64,000 bases of DNA, from NCBI RefSeq assembly GCF_026991475.1, contig NZ_JALXBK010000047.1:97443-161442 (forward strand), read 5' to 3'. This DNA is from Sulfurimonas sp. Its GTDB lineage: Bacteria > Campylobacterota > Campylobacteria > Campylobacterales > Sulfurimonadaceae. The notes under the pieces are model-generated. The model worked only from the letters and a program-made list of their open reading frames with translations. It made no database searches and was not told where the DNA came from. Shown in pieces: positions 61,169-64,000 of this stretch (positions are counted from its first letter, which is position 1; each line of letters begins with the position of its first letter). The position numbers and the translations under genes were made by a program.

Positions 61169-62405
61169 ATTTTTTTAACCCTAAACTTATAACTAAGCCT
61201 GCAAACAGAAGTCCAATAGTTAGAAAGTATATAAGCTCATAACTCCCAAAACTTTTCAGTAACAGACCACCAAGAATAGGAAAAAAAAGTCCAAATGAAC
61301 TGAGATTTGTTTGCACCGCAGTATAAATAGGGCGTTTTTCTTCTGGTGCTATCTCTATAATGAGATTCATTCCACTATTTCCAAAACCATCAAGAGCTAT
61401 GCCATAGAGAAAAAAGACAAGAGCATATATATAGCTATTATTCGCAAAAAGTGCAGCTGTAAACGCAGCTATCATAAAAATAAAACTCAAATAGAGCATC
61501 TTTTCATAATTGCTTATTTGTCTCCATAACAAAGAGCTTCCCACTATGCTTCCAAACATCTGTACCATTATGAATCCACCTAAAACCCAACCGGTCAAAG
61601 TAACACTGTTTTTTGCTTCTAAAATGACAAAAGGAATGGAGAGATAACAGGCAAAACTTAAAAAAATGGCTAAAGTCTGCTGCTGTAGTCGCTTGTCATC
61701 TTTAAGCGTGGCAAAGGCATTTTTTATAAAGAGCCCAAAATGTTTCTCTTTTTCTTGTACATTCTCTTTTAATGGTTCATCATCAATAGTACCAAAAATA
61801 AAAAAGCCAATACCCATAATAAAACTACTGACAATGAAAAGATAGGCATAATTAAGTGGCGCTTGAAAATGGCTCAAAACATATCCCGCAACACCACCAC
61901 TAACGATGGAAGCAATAGAACCCGCAACCTGACGATTTGCCATGGTCTTTCCACGATACGCTTTAGAAAAAAGTTTTGCCTGAAGTTCTTTAAAATAGAT
62001 TGCACCAAAACCAGCAGAGAGGGAAAAAGCAAAAAGCCCTAATCCTATAAAAGTAAGGGTAAGTGTTTTATGAGCATCTCCGATAAAAAAAATACTCAAA
62101 CCAATACTAAACCAAGAGAGCCAACGAAAAAAAAATACTCTTCGTAAATAAGGCAAAACTTTTTTATAACTCTGTGCATGAAACGCAGCATAAAGCTGTG
62201 TGAGTATTGCCCCTCCACGCAACAAAGAGACAAAGAGACCAACAATAAGAGCACTATTACTAAAGTGCTCAATTATAAGCGGCAATACAGTCGAAGGCTC
62301 TGCTATGGTAATAGCTAAAGAGAGAAAAAATGCATGAGCTACATTTTTATAATTATTGGTCGGATTGTCCTGTTCATATAACTGACTCATTCTCTTGTCA
62401 TTCAA
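61137..62405 (-). CDS. MFS transporter
   Basis: 12-TM pattern; SKAYRGKTMANRQVAGSIASIVSGGVAGYVLSHF. Confidence 0.8.
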   Translation of the reverse strand: MNDKRMSQLYEQDNPTNNYKNVAHAFFLSLAITIAEPSTVLPLIIEHFSNSALIVGLFVSLLRGGAILTQLYAAFHAQSYKKVLPYLRRVFFFRWLSWFSIGLSIFFIGDAHKTLTLTFIGLGLFAFSLSAGFGAIYFKELQAKLFSKAYRGKTMANRQVAGSIASIVSGGVAGYVLSHFQAPLNYAYLFIVSSFIMGIGFFIFGTIDDEPLKENVQEKEKHFGLFIKNAFATLKDDKRLQQQTLAIFLSFACYLSIPFVILEAKNSVTLTGWVLGGFIMVQMFGSIVGSSLLWRQISNYEKMLYLSFIFMIAAFTAALFANNSYIYALVFFLYGIALDGFGNSGMNLIIEIAPEEKRPIYTAVQTNLSSFGLFFPILGGLLLKSFGSYELIYFLTIGLLFAGLVISLGLKKYGDKNHENSF

Positions 62406-62429
62406 TTTTTACTCTCTCACTAATTTAGT

Positions 62430-62966
62430 TTATTTTTCTTGATTCTGTTTCATTGTTTCAATAACATCATCTACACTCTGCCCTTGAGCGGCTACTGGCG
62501 TTATACCAAGAGCAAGCAAATTATCTTTCACACCTTTACCAAACTCATAAGAGACAAAAATATCTACACCATTTGCTTTAAGAAATCTAGGAATTTCAGT
62601 ACCAACATGAAGTCCTCTATTTCCTTCACTATCTTTTTCTATTACAATATTTTCATCTTTAATCTTTTTCATAATTGGATTTTCAATCATCTCTAAAAAT
62701 TCACCCTCTGGAAGTGAATAAAAAACTATATTTTTTGCAAGCCCAATATGCTTTGCAAGACGCTCTCTACCATTTGTCATAAATGCCACTTTCATTTGTA
62801 ATCCTTCCCTATTATTTTCATTTTTTGAAAAGATGCCTTGGAAATTTCTTCTTCCAAAACCTCTACCACCACCAAAACTTCCATTGTCACCAAAGTTTCT
62901 TCCTCTACTAAGGCCTCTGTGTTTTCTACCAAAACCTTGACCTTTTCCTCTTGTAAACTCTCTCAT
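62430..62966 (-). CDS. NifX/NifB-like cofactor-binding family protein with N-terminal Gly/Arg-rich segment
   Basis: MKVAFMTNGRERLAKHIGLAKNIVFYSLP...VDIFVSYEFGKGVKDNLLALGITPVAAQGQSVDDVI; N-terminal RGKGQGFGRKHRGLSRGRNFG...GGGRGFGRRNF. Confidence 0.75.
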   Translation of the reverse strand: MREFTRGKGQGFGRKHRGLSRGRNFGDNGSFGGGRGFGRRNFQGIFSKNENNREGLQMKVAFMTNGRERLAKHIGLAKNIVFYSLPEGEFLEMIENPIMKKIKDENIVIEKDSEGNRGLHVGTEIPRFLKANGVDIFVSYEFGKGVKDNLLALGITPVAAQGQSVDDVIETMKQNQEK

Positions 62967-62993
62967 TTTAAATCCTTAAAATTTAGTTTATAT

Positions 62994-63037
62994 GCACATA
63001 TGTTCAGAATTATAACAAACATATGTTCATTTGTCAA
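62994..63037 (-). promoter_or_regulatory. Consensus sigma70 promoter with two operator copies, upstream of NifX-like/MFS/MBL operon
   Basis: Reverse strand TTGACA-AATGAACATATGTTTGT-TATAAT (17-bp spacer), then TCTGAACATATGTGC over the expected +1. Confidence 0.8.
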
Positions 63038-63154
63038 ATTTTTTAAGAGATTGAAAAATTAAAAAAAAGGGAAATTTATAAAAAAGTTTAAATTAGGATT
63101 GAAGTTCATCTCAAAATTTTAAGATGAACTGAGTGTAGAAATATGATGAAGTAT

Positions 63155-63718
63155 TTATTTTATGATTGTAACAACAAACGCACCTCTAAAGTCGCCTTTT
63201 TTATATCCAACTGCTTTGTCATTTGGATATTTCGCTTTAATGAGTTTATATGCCTCTGGATCTCTTGTTTTTGCATCACCGTGACAAGTTAAACATACAC
63301 CTTTGTTGATGAAAATTGGTTTATAAACTTTATAAGAGTTTTTCGCTATCTCTTTTACTATCATTTTAGGTACTGTTTTGTGTGCAGCTACATCACTCTG
63401 AATCTGCTCAAGCACTTTTGCTTCATCTGCCGTTGGTTTGTCTGCTGGGTTTCTATACTTAAGTGAAACTCTTTTTACACTTACACCTTTTGGATAGCTC
63501 GCATTTACCTTTTTAGCGATGCCCGATGCCTCATCAAGACAAAAACCTGCCGCTTGAACTGGTCCACCTGCTTTCATATTTTGTTTCATATGTGACTTTA
63601 AAGCTCCACCCATTTTCATAATGGCACTCTTAGCCTCTTGTTTTATCTCTTTATTTGTAGCAGCACTCAAAAGTGAAGCACTCGCCAGTAACATAATCGG
63701 CAATACGATTCTTTTCAT
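63155..63718 (-). CDS. Monoheme c-type cytochrome, DUF3365-like
   Basis: Signal peptide; KRVSLKYRNPADKPTADE; single CLTCH heme motif. Confidence 0.85.
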   Translation of the reverse strand: MKRIVLPIMLLASASLLSAATNKEIKQEAKSAIMKMGGALKSHMKQNMKAGGPVQAAGFCLDEASGIAKKVNASYPKGVSVKRVSLKYRNPADKPTADEAKVLEQIQSDVAAHKTVPKMIVKEIAKNSYKVYKPIFINKGVCLTCHGDAKTRDPEAYKLIKAKYPNDKAVGYKKGDFRGAFVVTIIK

Positions 63719-63751
63719 TTTTCTTCCTTTTATAGTTTTATAATATACAAA

Positions 63752-63780
63752 ATTATATCGGACATATGTTCACAAGTCAA
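63752..63780 (-). promoter_or_regulatory. Sigma70 promoter with palindromic operator in spacer, upstream of DUF3365-like cytochrome
   Basis: Reverse strand TTGACT-TGTGAACATATGTCCGA-TATAAT (17-bp spacer); nearly identical to 60482-60510. Confidence 0.8.
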
Positions 63781-63840
63781 GTAAAATCAACTCTTGTTTT
63801 AGAAGATAAGATATAATAAGCTATTCAAATGGAGAAAAAA

Positions 63841-64000
63841 ATGGCAATGGCTAAAAACTTTAGTGTTGGATACGGATTTTTAATTATGGCAGCTGTGGTT
63901 ATTGTACTTGCAGGCATTAAGGCTGCTTCTGCTATTGTAGTTCCCTTTTTACTTTCACTTTTTCTTGCCATTATTCTCTCTCCCCTGTTTTTATGGCTCA
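63841..64000 (+). CDS. AI-2E family transporter-like membrane protein, N-terminal fragment cut by window end
   Basis: MAMAKNFSVGYGFLIMAAVVIVLAGIKAASAIVVPFLLSLFLAIILSPLFLWL. Confidence 0.65.
   Translation, partial: MAMAKNFSVGYGFLIMAAVVIVLAGIKAASAIVVPFLLSLFLAIILSPLFLWL

Larger units (their letters stand above)
4346..62188. repeat. Dispersed iterated octamer AAACGCAG/CTGCGTTT (usually TAAACGCAG), DNA-uptake-sequence-like
   Basis: Manual scan. AAACGCAG starts: 4346, 5329, 6437, 6812, 8527, 8649, 9424, 17017, 18692, 26224, 28149, 36426, 37693, 38815, 47777, 50354, 56720, 57318, 60210, 61461, 62181. CTGCGTTT starts: 7021, 8037, 8558, 16739, 18123, 21325, 25359, 31921, 32959, 40830, 40845, 41131, 43598, 44660, 48843, 50030, 52617, 53350, 56771, 56863. 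Confidence 0.9.

Noticed and set aside
4346-62188. Iterated octamer as KOPS or a strand-biased Chi site
   Set aside because: Orientation is balanced (21 vs 20) over a contiguous window; KOPS and most Chi sites show strong replichore bias. Not fully excluded without whole-genome data.
56869-62966. Nitrogenase cofactor assembly role for the NifX-like proteins
   Set aside because: No nif structural or assembly genes are present in the window; the family name alone does not support nitrogen fixation.
1-64000. CRISPR arrays, tRNA/rRNA genes, IS elements, prophage
   Set aside because: I saw no regular spaced direct repeats, no cloverleaf candidates, and no transposase, integrase or phage structural ORFs.

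Overview
The window reads as contiguous chromosomal sequence from an AT-rich Campylobacterota genome. Sulfurimonas-like is my inference from gene content (nuoABC, TsdA-like cytochrome, TIGR01212 radical SAM, two DUF2393 genes, many CXXCH cytochromes); no database search was run. Coding density is high. I see no rRNA, tRNA, CRISPR array, transposase or prophage. Main blocks: nuoABC; AAA ATPase/FadL-type porin/lipase; nfo and dinB; a porin/diheme cytochrome/two-component/cache/EAL cluster; purF, hisIE, ilvE; two convergent fatty-acid desaturases; a pst locus with porin, phoU and histidine kinase; glnA and leuA; PBP1A, bioF, GGDEF, maf and alaS; a cytosolic PAS-MCP; an MscS/TauE group; a BrnT/CopG-like TA pair; peroxiredoxin/rhodanese; and a c-cytochrome/NifX-like/DUF134/MFS/MBL region. 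The strongest unexplained signals are: (1) a highly iterated, strand-symmetric 8-9-mer, (T)AAACGCAG/CTGCGTTT(A), with about 41 manually found copies in 64 kb, in several reading frames, sometimes as perfect inverted pairs, resembling a DNA uptake sequence; (2) three near-consensus sigma70 promoters (TTGAC[T/A]-N17-TATAAT), each with a TGAACATATG palindromic operator in the spacer, which link nine genes (two NifX-like proteins, DUF134, three MFS, an MBL-fold hydrolase and two c-cytochromes) into one putative regulon; (3) three 7-4-7 direct-repeat Pho-box-like elements upstream of a porin, pstS and pstC; (4) a stand-alone cache-type sensor protein encoded between a two-component system and a degenerate-GGDEF/EAL protein, with a related sensor domain on a third protein.
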